Shown: positions 12,701-24,700 of the stretch, piece by piece
Layout of the letters: each line of letters begins with the position of its first letter
Position numbering within the stretch: the stretch's first letter is position 1
Assembly (NCBI GenBank): GCA_964019135.1
Contig: OZ025255.1
Span: 3,534,001 to 3,598,000 of the forward strand
Source: Arenicola marina
Taxonomy: Eukaryota; Annelida; Polychaeta; Arenicolidae
Reading direction: 5' to 3'
Length of the DNA stretch: 64,000 nt
Translations under genes and position numbers: made by a program
The notes under the pieces: generated by a model
Told to the model about the DNA's origin: nothing
What the model saw: only the letters and a program-made list of their open reading frames with translations
The model's database searches: none

Positions 12701-15700
12701 CGTGTGAACGGGTAAGAACAAGACAATGTGCTTCAGTGCATCAGAGGGCGGTGTGGGGGGTGGGGGGTGGGGGGTGGAGACCATATCATACTGTGAGGCA
12801 GACCCACAGCGGGCACAGCGCCCACCCATCAACTAACAGCGTCCATGCCAGGTACACTCCAGTGCGCAGCATGCCAGCAGTGGTCAAGAGAACGAACAAA
12901 AGTGGCTCCACCTGTTGGAAGGGTTTGTATTTGAGCGCCGGTTCTGTCTTCTGCTTTACCATGGGAGGCGGGAAGGGTTGCTGGCCACTCACGTGGGGGG
13001 GCAGGCCCTCCACGGGCGACCCCTGGCGGTACTCCGCTATCCGCCGTGGCTGATCCAGCCGCATCAGCGCCAGCGCCTCTGTCGGGGAGAGTGCCCTGGT
13101 GGCGCCCTCTGGCGGCGGCGTCGGGGATCCCCCGCGCCCCTTCACCAGGGCCAGCGGGCGCACGGCGCGGGGAGTCGTGGTCAGGGTGACGGCCGGAGCG
13201 GCCGGCGGGACACCGGTCGGGGAGGCGGGGGAGGGGCCGGTGGCGGGGGGCGACTGGGAGCGACCGGTGGGAGACAGGATCCTGGGGGACGGGGACGCGA
13301 CTTTAGAGGTCGGGGAGAGCGACTCAAGGTCAGTCTCCTCGGTCTTCTCGCTCTCGGCCTTGGAGCGTCTGTACTGGACGGTGGTGCTGGACGGTGACGT
13401 CATGTTGGCGATGGTGACGGTGTCGCCGCCTAGCGAGTCGGTGGGGCTCTGGGGGGGCGTGTCTGTCTCCTGAATGTTTTCCAGGTCCCCGACAGACACG
13501 TTACTTGTGTCTGCAAATAGAACATCAGTGCGCGTTACTAGTGTCTGCAAATAGAACATCAGTGCGCGTTACTCGTGTCTGCCACCGGAACATCAGTGCG
13601 CGTTACTCGTGTCTGTAAACAGAACATCAGTGCGCGTTATTTGTGTCTGTAAACAGAACATCAGTGCGCGTTACTCGTATCTGCAAACAGAACATCAGTG
13701 CGCGTTACTCGTGTCTGTAAACAGAATATCAGTGCGCATTATTCGTGTCTGTAAACAGAATATAAGTGGGCGTTACTCGTGTCTGTAAACAGCATATCAG
13801 TGCGCGTTAGTCGTGTCTGCAAACAGAACATCAGTGCGCGTTACTCGTATCTGCAAGCCGAACATCAGTGCGCGTTACTCGTGTCTGTAAACAGATATCT
13901 ATGCGCGTTACTCGAGAGCTGATGACGTCAGTATGTTTATGACGTCAGTGCGCGTTATTGGTACGTTAATGGCGTCAATGCGCGTTATTCGTACATCATT
14001 GACGTCAGTGCGCGTTACTCGTGTGTTAATGACGTCAGTGCGCGTTACTCGTACGTTAATGACGTCAGTGCGCGTTACTCGTACGTTAATGACGTCAGTG
14101 CCCGTTACTTGTACGTTAATGACGTCAGTGCGCGTTACTCGTGTGTTAATGACGTCAGTGCGCGTTACTCGTGTGTTAATGACGTCAATGCGCGTTACTC
14201 GTGTGTTAATGACGTCAGTGCGCGTTACTCGTGTGTTAATGACGTCAGTGCGCGTTACTCGTGTTAATGACGTCAGTGCGCGTTACTCGTGTGTTAATGA
14301 CGTCAGTGGGCGTTACTCGTGCGTTAATGACGTCAGTGCGCGTTACTCGTGTGTTAATGACGTCAGTGCGCGTTACTCGTGTGTTAATGACGTCAGTGCG
14401 CGTTACTCGTGTGTTAATGACGTCAGTGCATTAGCCTTCTATGTGGTAACTTCTTTTAGCCGTCATTAAAGCATGATATCTGATCGCCATGGCGAGGTGA
14501 TGCCGCCATGGCGAGGTCATACTTCGTTACGCGTAACGCTCCAAGTTTCCATCACAATATTGTATTGCGAATATGCTAGACCCAGCGTTATACATGTGCC
14601 CCCCCCCCTCTGCTAGTGAGCGTTGCCCCCCCCCCAGGCCGGGGGAGGAGGGCGCCCCTGCCTGCTGGGGAAGGGGTGCACCCCCTCTGCTGCGGGACAG
14701 GTGCCCCCCCCCCCTCTGCTGGGTAGGGGTGCTACCCACCCTGCCCACCAGGGTGCGCCAGGGGTCTGACCTCGAGTCCTGGTGACGATGGGACTCTCCG
14801 GGCCGAAGGACTCCTCCTGTTTCTTGCAGTGGTGTAGCTGGGCGTCTATCGTGTTGATGGTCAGCTTGACGAGCGTCTGAATGGTGCTGGACACCGAGGC
14901 CGTGTTGTACTGGTACTGCAAGCAAACAACAGGGGGAAGTCAGGGCACCAGCCTGGCGTACACTGGGGGTACTGGTACTGCAAGCAAACAACAGGAGGAA
15001 GTCAGGGCACCAGCCTGGCATACACTGGGGGTACTGGTACTGCAAGCAAACAACAGGGGGAAGTCAGGGCACCAGCCTGGCGTACACTGGGGGTACTGGT
15101 ACTGCAAGCAAACAACAGGGGGAAGTCAGGGCACCAGCCTGGCATACACTGGGGATATTGGTACTGCAAGCAAACAACAGGGGGAAGTCAGGGCACCAGC
15201 CTGGCATACACTGGGGGTACTGGTACTGCAAGCAAACAACAGGGGGAAGTCAGGGCACCAGCCTGGCGTACACTGGGGGTACTGGTACTGCAAGCAAACA
15301 ACAGGGGGAAGTCAGGGCACCAGCCTGGCGTACAGTAGGGTTACTGGTACTGCAAGCAAACAACAGGAGGAAGTCAGGGCACCAGCCTGGCGTACACTGG
15401 GGGTACTGGTACTGCAAGCAAACAACAGGGGGAAGTCAGGGCACCAGCCTGGCGTACACTGGGGGTACTGGTACTGCAAGCAAACAACAGGGGAAAGTCA
15501 GGGCACCAGCCTGGCATACACTGGGGATATTGGTACTGCAAGCAAACAACAGGGGGAAGTCAGGACACCAGCCTGGCATACACTGGGGGAAGTCAGGGCA
15601 CCAGCCTGGCGTACACTGGGGGTACTGGTACTGCAAGCAAACAACAGGGGGAAGTCAGGGCACCAGCCTGGCATAAACTGGGGGTACTGGTACTGCAAGC

Positions 15701-18700
15701 AAACAGGGGGAAGTCAGGGCACGAGCCTGGCGTACACTGGGGTTACTGGTACTGCAAGCAAACAACAGGGGGAAGTCAGGGCACCAGCCTGGCATACACT
15801 GGGGGAAGTCAGGGCACCAGCCTGGCGTACACTGGGGGTACTGGTACTGCAAGCAAACAACAGGGGGAAGTCAGGGCACCAGCCTGGCATAACCTGGGGG
15901 TACTGGTACTGCAAGCAAACAACAGGGGGAAGTCAGGGCACCAGCCTGGCGTACACTGGGGGTACTGGTACTGCAAGCAAACAACAGGGGAAAGTCAGGG
16001 CACCAGCCTGGCGTACACTGGGGTTACTGGTACTGCAAGCAAACAACAGGGGGAAGTCAGGGCACCAGCCTGGCGTACACTGGGGGTACTGATACTGCAA
16101 GCAAACAACAGGGGAAAGTCAGGGCACCAGCCTGGCGTACACTGGGGGTACTGGTACTGCAAGCAAACAACAGGGGGAAGTCAGAGCACGAGCCTGGCAT
16201 ACACTGGGGATACTGGTACTGCAAGCAAACAACAGGGGGAAGTCAGGGCACCAGCCTGGCGTACACTGGGGTTACTGGTACTGCAAGCAAACAACAGGGG
16301 GAAGTCAGGGCACCAGCCTGGCGTACACTGGGGTTACTGGTACTGCAAGCAAACAGGGGGAAGTCAGGGCACCAGCCTGGCGTACACTGGGGGTACTGGT
16401 ACTGTAAGCAAACAACAGGGGGAAGTCAGGGCACCAGCCTGGCGTACACTGGGGGTACTGGTACTGCAAGCAAACAACAGGGGGAAGTCAGGGCACGAGC
16501 CTGGCATACACTGGGAATACTGGTACTGCAAGCAAACAACAGGGGGAAGTCAGGGCACGAGCCTGGCGTACACTGGGGTTACTGGTACTGCAAGCAAACA
16601 ACAGGGGGAAGTCAGGGCACCAGCCTGGCGTACACTGGGCGTACCGGGGACACCAGTCTGGCGTACACAAGGCGTACCGGGGACACCAGCCTGGCCTACA
16701 CTGGGCGAACTGGTACTACAGCAAACAACAGGGGAACGTCAGGGTGGCTGGTTGTATGTTCAGGACGCTTTAACCACTTTTGGTCATATCATGTCAATGA
16801 GAGAAAGCATGGAGAGCGGAGCCATATCCCCGGGGTGGCCAGAGCGCTCAATGCGAGTGCTCTAACCCACTGAGCTATCGGGGCGGCCCTAGGGCACCAT
16901 TCTATAGTAAACTGGGCGTACCAGGGGCAACCTGACTTACAGATATTACCCTGGCGTACACTGGGCGTACCGGGGACAACCTGACTTACAGATATTACCC
17001 TGGCGTACACTGGGCGTACAGGGGACACCCTGACTTACAGACACTACCCTGGCGTACATTGGGCGTACCGGCGACACCCTGACTTACAGACACTAGCCTG
17101 GCGAACACTGGGCGTACCGGGAACACCCTGACGTACATATACTACCATGGCGTACACTGGGCGTCCCGGGGACACCCTGACTTACAGACACTACCCTGGC
17201 GTACATTGGGCGTACCGGTGACACCTTGACTTACAGACACTACCCTGGCGGACACTGGGCGTACCGGGGACGGTAGGGACACGATCCTGGCGTACAGTGG
17301 GCGTACACTAGGGGTACACTGGGTGTACACTGGGCGTACTGGGGCACGTACCTTGTAGAGTATGACGAGCAGCGTGTGGAGCCAGGAGAGACGTGTGTGG
17401 GGCTCCAGGAACCACAGCGTGTAGTTGGGGGGCTGGTAGTCGCTGGCGTACCGCTGGGGGGAGGGGCAGTACTGCAGCAGCATCAGCGACACCGACAGCA
17501 GGATGTTACCCAGCTCGAAGTTACGGTCCAACACCTGCACAACGTACACACCGCTAAAGCGTTAAAGTCACCCGTAATGGCGGCTTAAGCTAGGACCGCA
17601 TGCAGACACGGCACTGGAGCGGCCACCCAGGACGTCAAGGCAGCTTCCTCCAGGGTGATATAACTGCATGTTATTATGTGTGGCCCGGGGGAAGGCCAGA
17701 CTGGAAGGCCAGACTGGAAGGCCAGACTGGAAGGCTCGACTGGAAGGCTAGACTGGAATGCTCGACTGGAAGGCTAGACTGGAAGGCTCGACTGGAACGC
17801 TCGACTGGAAGGCTCGACCGGAAGGCTCGACTGGAAGGCTCGACTGGAAGGTGCCCTCGACAGAGGCTTCAGTCTTATAACATGCGACTGACGTGACCAA
17901 TTACAAGGGGGGGGGGGGCAAAAGACATTACTGAATGATTTGGTTCAATCTTCCAATGGCAATGAGTAGGACGTGTTGCACAGCTGTGGACGGGAGTTAG
18001 AGGGTTATCAGGCAATGAGTAGGCGGTGTGGCACAGCTGTGGACGGGAGTTAGAGGGTCATCAGGCAATGAGTAGGACGTGTTGCACAGCTGTGGACGGG
18101 AGTTAGAGGGTTATCAGGCAATGAGTAGGCGGTGTGGCACAGCTGTGGACGGGAGTTAGAGGGTCATCAGGCAATGAGTAGGACGTGGTGCACAGCTGTG
18201 GACGGGAGTTAGAGGGTTATCAGGCAATGAGTAGGACGTGTTGCACAGCTGTGGACGGGAGTTAGAGGGTTATCAGGCAATGAGTAGGCGGTGTGGCACA
18301 GCTGTGGACGGGAGTTAGAGGGTCATCAGGCAATGAGTAGGACGTGTTGCACAGCTGTGGACGGGAGTTAGAGGGTTATCAGGCAATGAGTAGGAGGTGT
18401 TGCACAGCTGTGGACGGGAGTTAGAGGGTTATCAGGCAATGAGTAGGAGGTGTGGCACAGCTGTGGACGGGAGTTAGAGGGTTATCAGGCAATGAGTAGG
18501 ACGTGTTGCACAGCTGTGGACGGGAGTTAGAGGGTTATCAGGCAATGAGTAGGCGGTGTGGCACAGCTGTGGACGGGAGTTAGAGGGTTATCAGGCAATG
18601 AGTAGGAGGTGTGGCACAGCTGTGGACGGGAGTTAGAGGGTTATCAGGCAATGAGTAGGCGGTGTGGCACAGCTGTGGACGGGAGTTAGAGGGTTATCAG

Positions 18701-21700
18701 GCAATGAGTAGGCGGTGTGGCACAGCTGTGGACGGGAGTTAGAGGGTTATCAGGCAATGAGTAGGAGGTGTGGCACAGCTGTGGACGGGAGTTAGAGGGT
18801 CATCAGGCAATGAGTAGGCGGTGTGGCACAGCTGTGGACGGGAGTTAGAGGGTTATCGGGCAATGAGTAGGAGGTGTGGCACAGCTGTGGACGGGAGTTA
18901 GAGGGTTATCAGGCAATGAGTAGGTGTGGCACAGCTGTGGACGGGAGTTAGAGGGTTATCAGGCAATGAGTAGGACGTGTTGCACAGCTGTGGACGGGAG
19001 TTAGAGGGTTATCAGGCAATGAGTAGGAGGTGTTGCACAGCTGTGGACGGGAGTTAGAGGGTTATCAGGCAATGAGTAGGAGGTGTGGCACAGCTGTGGA
19101 CGGGAGTTAGAGGGTTATCAGGCAATGAGTAGGTGTGGCACAGCTGTGGACGGGAGTTAGAGGGTTATCAGGCCCTGAGTAGGACGTGTTGCACAGCTGT
19201 GGACGGGAGTTAGAGGGTTATCAGGCAATGAGTAGGAGGTGTGGCACAGCTGTGGACGGGAGTTAGAGGGTTATCAGGCAATGAGTAGGACGTGTTGCAC
19301 AGCTGTGGACGGGAGTTAGAGGGTTATCAGGCAATGAGTAGGCGGTGTGGCACAGCTGAGGACGGGAGTTAGAGGGTTATCAGGCAATGAGTAGGAGGTG
19401 TTGCACAGCTGTGGACGGGAGTTAGAGGGTTATCCGGCAATGAGTAGGAGGTGTTGCACAGCTGTGGACGGGAGTTAGAGGGTTATCAGGCAATGAGTAG
19501 GAGGTGTGGCACAGCTGTGGACGGGTGTTAGAGGGTTATCAGGCAATGAATAGGAGGTGTTGCACAGCTGTGGACGGGAGTTAGAGGGTTATCAGGCAAT
19601 GAGTAGGAGGTGTGGCACAGCTGTGGACGGGAGTTAGAGGGTTATCAGGCAATAAGTAGGACGTGTTGCACAGCTGTGGACGGGAGTTAGAGGGTTATCA
19701 GGCAATGAGTAGGACGTGTTGCACAGCTGTGGACGGGAGTTAGAGGGTTATCAGGCAATGAGTAGGAGGTGTGGCACAGCTGTGGACGGGAGTTAGAGGG
19801 TTATCAGGCAATGAGTAGGAGGTGTGGCACAGCTGTGGACGGGAGTTAGAGGGTTATCAGGCAATGAGTAGGAGGTGTGGCACAGCTGTGGACGGGAGTT
19901 AGAGGGTTATCAGGCAATGAGTAGGACGTGTTGCACAGCTGTGGACGGGAGTTAGAGGGTTATCAGGCAATGAGTAGGAGGTGTGGCACAGCTGTGGACG
20001 GGAGTTAGAGGGTTATCAGGCAATGAGTAGGAGGTGTTGCACAGCTGTGGACGGAAGTTAGAGGGTTATCAGGCAATGAGTAGGAGGTGTGGCGCAGCTG
20101 TGGACGGGAGTTAGAGGGTTATCAGGCAATGAGTAGGACGTGTTGCACAGCTGTGGACGGGAGTTAGAGGGTTATCAGGCAATGAGTAGGAGGTGTGGCG
20201 CAGCTGTGGACGGGAGTTAGAGGGTTATCAGGCAATGAGTAGGACGTGTTGCACAGCTGTGGACGGGAGTTAGAGGGTTATCAGGCAATGAGTAGGAGGT
20301 GTGGCACAGCTGTGGACGGGAGTTAGAGGGTTATCAGGCAATGAGTAGGACGTGTTGCACAGCTGTGGACGGGAGTTAGAGGGTTATCAGGCAATGAGTA
20401 GGAGGTGTGGCACAGCTGTGGACGGGAGTTAGAGGGTTATCAGGCAATGAGTAGGAGGTGTTGCACAGCTGTGGACGGGAGTTAGAGGGTTATCAGGCAA
20501 TGAGTAGGAGGTGTGGCGCAGCTGTGGACGGGAGTTAGAGGGTTATCAGGCAATGAGTAGGAGGTGTTGCACAGCTGTGGACGGAAGTTAGAGGGTTATC
20601 AGGCAATGAGTAGGAGGTGTGGCGCAGCTGTGGACGGGAGTTAGAGGGTTATCAGGCAATGAGTAGGACGTGTTGCACAGCTGTGGACGGGAGTTAGAGG
20701 GTTATCAGGCAATGAGTAGGAGGTGTGGCACAGCTGTGGACGGGAGTTAGAGGGTTATCAGGCAATGAGTAGGAGGTGTTGCACAGCTGTGGACGGAAGT
20801 TAGAGGGTTATCAGGCAATGAGTAGGAGGTGTGGCACAGCTGTGGACGGGAGTTAGAGGGTTATCAGGCAATGAGTAGGAGGTGTGGCACAGCTGTGGAC
20901 GGGAGTTAGAGGGTTATCAGGCAATGAGTAGGAGGTGTTGCACAGCTGTGGACGGAAGTTAGAGGGTTATCAGGCAATGAGTAGGAGGTGTGGCGCAGCT
21001 GTGGACGGGAGTTAGAGGGTTATCAGGCAATGAGTAGGAGGTGTGGCACAGCTGTGGACGGGAGTTAGAGGGTTATCAGGCAATGAGTAGGAGGTGTTGC
21101 ACAGCTGTGGACGGGAGTTAGAGGGTTATCAGGCAATGAGTAGGACGTGTTGCACAGCTGTGGACGGGAGTTAGAGGGTCATCAGGCAATGAGTAGGAGG
21201 TGTGGCACAGCTGTGGACGGGAGTTAGAGGGTTATCAGGCAATGAGTAGGAGGTGTGGCACAGCTGTGGACGGGAGTTAGAGGGTTATCAGGCAATGAGT
21301 AGGAGGTGTTGCACAGCTGTGGACTAAAGTTAGAGGGTTATCAGGCAATGAGTAGGACGTGTTGCACAGCTGTGGACGGGAGTTAGAGGGTCATCAGGCA
21401 ATGAGTAGGAGGTGTGACACAGCTGTGGACGGGAGTTAGAGGGTTATCAGGCAATGAGTAGGAGGTGTTGCACAGCTGTGGACGGGAGTTAGAGGGTTAT
21501 CAGGCAATGAGTAGGAGGTGTGGCACAGCTGTGGACGGGAGTTAGAGGGTTATCAGGCAATGAGTAGGACGTGTTGCACAGCTGTGGACGGGAGTTAGAG
21601 GGTTATCAGGCAATGAGTAGGAGGTGTGGCACAGCTGTGGACGGGTGTTAGAGGGTTATCAGGCAATGAATAGGAGGTGTTGCACAGCTGTGGACGGGAG

Positions 21701-24700
21701 TTAGAGGGTTATCAGGCAATGAGTAGGAGGTGTGGCACAGCTGTGGACGGGAGTTAGAGGGTTATCAGGCAATGAGTAGGAGGTGTGGCACAGCTGTGGA
21801 CGGGAGTTAGAGGGTTATCAGGCAATGAGTAGGAGGTGTGGCACAGCTGTGGACGGGAGTTAGAGGGTTATCAGGCAATGAGTAGGACGTGTTGCACAGC
21901 TGTGGACGGGAGTTAGAGGGTTATCAGGCCCTGAGTAGGAGGTGTGGCACAGCTGTGGACGGGAGTTAGAGGGTTATCAGGCAATGAGTAGGAGGTGTTG
22001 CACAGCTGTGGACGGAAGTTAGAGGGTTATCAGGCAATGAGTAGGAGGTGTGGCGCAGCTGTGGACGGGAGTTAGAGGGTTATCAGGCAATGAGTAGGAG
22101 GTGTTGCACAGCTGTGGACGGGAGTTAGAGGGTTATCAGGCAATGAGTAGGAGGTGTGGCGCAGCTGTGGACGGGAGTTAGAGGGTTATCAGGCAATGAG
22201 TAGGACGTGTTGCACAGCTGTGGACGGGAGTTAGAGGGTTATCAGGCAATGAGTAGGAGGTGTGGCACAGCTGTGGACGGGAGTTAGAGGGTTATCAGGC
22301 AATGAGTAGGAGGTGTTGCACAGCTGTGGACGGGAGTTAGAGGGTTATCAGGCAATGAGTAGGAGGTGTGGCGCAGCTGTGGACGGGAGTTAGAGGGTTA
22401 TCAGGCAATGAGTAGGACGTGTTGCACAGCTGTGGACGGGAGTTAGAGGGTTATCAGGCAATGAGTAGGAGGTGTGGCACAGCTGTGGACGGGAGTTAGA
22501 GGGTTATCAGGCAATGAGTAGGAGGTGTTGCACAGCTGTGGACGGGAGTTAGAGGGTTATCAGGCAATGAGTAGGAGGTGTGGCGCAGCTGTGGACGGGA
22601 GTTAGAGGGTTATCAGGCAATGAGTAGGAGGTGTTGCACAGCTGTGGACGGAAGTTAGAGGGTTATCAGGCAATGAGTAGGAGGTGTGGCGCAGCTGTGG
22701 ACGGGAGTTAGAGGGTTATCAGGCAATGAGTAGGACGTGTTGCACAGCTGTGGACGGGAGTTAGAGGGTTATCAGGCAATGAGTAGGAGGTGTGGCACAG
22801 CTGTGGACGGGAGTTAGAGGGTTATCAGGCAATGAGTAGGAGGTGTTGCACAGCTGTGGACGGAAGTTAGAGGGTTATCAGGCAATGAGTAGGAGGTGTG
22901 GCGCAGCTGTGGACGGGAGTTAGAGGGTTATCAGGCAATGAGTAGGAGGTGTGGCACAGCTGTGGACGGGAGTTAGAGGGTTATCAGGCAATGAGTAGGA
23001 GGTGTTGCACAGCTGTGGACGGAAGTTAGAGGGTTATCAGGCAATGAGTAGGAGGTGTGGCGCAGCTGTGGACGGGAGTTAGAGGGTTATCAGGCAATGA
23101 GTAGGAGGTGTGGCACAGCTGTGGACGGGAGTTAGAGGGTTATCAGGCAATGAGTAGGAGGTGTTGCACAGCTGTGGACGGGAGTTAGAGGGTTATCAGG
23201 CAATGAGTAGGACGTGTTGCACAGCTGTGGACGGGAGTTAGAGGGTCATCAGGCAATGAGTAGGAGGTGTGGCACAGCTGTGGACGGGAGTTAGAGGGTT
23301 ATCAGGCAATGAGTAGGAGGTGTGGCACAGCTGTGGACGGGAGTTAGAGGGTTATCAGGCAATGAGTAGGAGGTGTTGCACAGCTGTGGACTAAAGTTAG
23401 AGGGTTATCAGGCAATGAGTAGGACGTGTTGCACAGCTGTGGACGGGAGTTAGAGGGTCATCAGGCAATGAGTAGGAGGTGTGGCACAGCTGTGGACGGG
23501 AGTTAGAGGGTTATCAGGCAATGAGTAGGAGGTGTTGCACAGCTGTGGACGGGAGTTAGAGGGTTATCAGGCAATGAGTAGGAGGTGTGGCACAGCTGTG
23601 GACGGGAGTTAGAGGGTTATCAGGCAATGAGTAGGACGTGTTGCACAGCTGTGGACGGGAGTTAGAGGGTTATCAGGCAATGAGTAGGACGTGTTGCACA
23701 GCTGTGGACGGGAGTTAGAGGGTCATCAGGCAATGAGTAGGAGGTGTGGCACAGATGTGGACGGGAGTTAGAGGGTTATCAGGCAATGAGTAGGAGGTGT
23801 TGCACAGCTGTGGACGGGAGTTAGAGGGTTATCAGGCAATGAGTAGGAGGTGTGGCACAGCTGTGGACGGGAGTTAGAGGGTTATCAGGCAATGAGTAGG
23901 ACGTGTTGCACAGCTGTGGACGGGAGTTAGAGGGTTATCAGGCAATGAGTAGGACGTGTTGCACAGCTGTGGACGGGAGTTAGAGGGTTATCAGGCAATG
24001 AGTAGGAGGTGTGGCACAGCTGTGGACGGGAGTTAGAGGGTTATCAGGCAATGAGTAGGAGGTGTGGCACAGCTGTGGACGGGAGTTAGAGGGTTATCAG
24101 GCAATGAGTAGGAAGTGTTGCACAGCTGTGGACGGGAGTTAGAGGGTTATCAGGCAATGAGTAGGAGGTGTTGCACAGCTGTGGACGGGAGTTAGAGGGT
24201 TATCAGGCAATGAGTAGGAGGTGTCGCACAGCTGTGGACTGGAGTTAGAGGGTTATCAGGCAATGAGTAGGAGGTGTCGCACAGCTGTGGACTGGAGCTA
24301 GAGGGCGCAAGGTACTTACGGCTGGCAGGCCCGAGATGTAGGCATTGAAGACAGCGGAGTACCTACAAGGACAGGAGACGGTTAATGCACCTAATGTGAT
24401 AGTTTAGTGAACGGTTGGACCCTCCCTATACCCTGTACCGTTTGGGTGTCATACCAAGCTACCCACGACAGCGGTAAACAGTGAGCGACAGACACCCAGA
24501 CAGACATACAGACAGTCAGACACTAACACACACACAGACACGCAGACAGACATACAGACAGTCAGACAGACAGACACTAACACACACACAGACATACAGA
24601 CAGTCAGACAGACATACAGACACACAGACATACAGACAGTCAGACAGACAGTCAGACAGACACACAGACAGACAGGTACCTCAGCTTGTAGGGCGGCACG

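Noticed and set aside
12786-12911. Continuation of w25 past its donor (VEPLLFVLLTTAGMLRTG)
   Set aside because: A good donor CAG|gtggag gives a phase-0 join to w26; the hydrophobic extension ends in a stop and has no further splice support.
14527-14921. Frames overlapping w24 in other phases
   Set aside because: Only the YQYNTAS frame joins w23 and w25 in phase and matches UNC79.
16770-16888. tRNA gene
   Set aside because: A box is good but the B box and acceptor stem fail; a SINE fits better.
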